From DASXMX01 sp036794395 (lineage in GTDB: Bacteria; Planctomycetota; Phycisphaerae; Tepidisphaerales; Tepidisphaeraceae), in the NCBI GenBank assembly GCA_036794395.1, contig DAIRGS010000216.1:1-12176 (forward strand): a stretch of DNA of 12,176 nt. Reading direction: 5' to 3'. Below, piece by piece: positions 12,166 to 12,176 of this stretch (the stretch's first letter is position 1; the number at the start of each line of letters is the position of its first letter). The notes beneath the pieces are model-generated. The model was not told where the DNA came from, did no database searches, and was given only the letters and a program-made list of their open reading frames with translations. Made by a program: the position numbers and the translations under genes.

Positions 12166-12176
12166 TGGGCGGAAGC

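Overview
The window looks like chromosomal DNA from a GC-rich bacterium, most likely a planctomycete (Phycisphaerae-like). The reasons are a ThuA-like protein, a DUF3891 protein, weak or absent Shine-Dalgarno sites on several genes, a minimal BrnT-type toxin/antitoxin pair, and intergenic spaces filled with short 7- and 8-bp tandem repeats and 'ccctc' hairpins. The taxonomic assignment is inference from protein flavour, not a database result.

Layout. Positions 1-154 hold three copies of a 35-nt repeat, and the last one abuts a ThuA-like reading frame (191-1015, +) whose N-terminus is missing. On the minus strand, transcribed leftward from about 4801, lie a DUF3891 protein, a small lipoprotein, a MoaB/MogA-type molybdopterin protein, pdxJ (pyridoxine 5'-phosphate synthase) and dapA (lysine/diaminopimelate pathway). 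The divergent intergenic region 4802-5149 carries a long near-perfect palindrome. On the plus strand, transcribed rightward, lie an atypical Amt-family membrane protein (5150-6325) and a cysteine and sulfate-assimilation cluster: a CysM-like synthase, a JAMM/Mec-like metallopeptidase overlapping it, CysK, the APS kinase CysC, a PHP-domain phosphatase/nuclease and CysH. At the right end, facing CysH tail to tail, is a minus-strand BrnT-like toxin and ribbon-helix-helix antitoxin pair, with a clear promoter and a 23-bp palindrome upstream.

How the genes fit together. CysC makes PAPS from APS, and CysH reduces APS or PAPS to sulfite. The PHP protein between them is a good candidate for recycling the 3',5'-bisphosphate by-product (pAp). 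CysK condenses sulfide with O-acetylserine. The CysM plus JAMM pair resembles two of the three parts of the mycobacterial CysO-Mec-CysM route, in which a sulfur-carrier protein donates the sulfur; no carrier gene is visible here. ATP sulfurylase and sulfite reductase are not in the window.

The most unusual features are the CysH iron-sulfur motif (C-x4-C instead of C-x2-C), the altered pore residues of the Amt protein, the PHP gene inside the cys cluster, the carrier-less CysM-JAMM pair, the repeat-truncated ThuA frame, and the operator/leaderless promoter of the toxin-antitoxin operon. Nothing here clearly amounts to a wholly new system.
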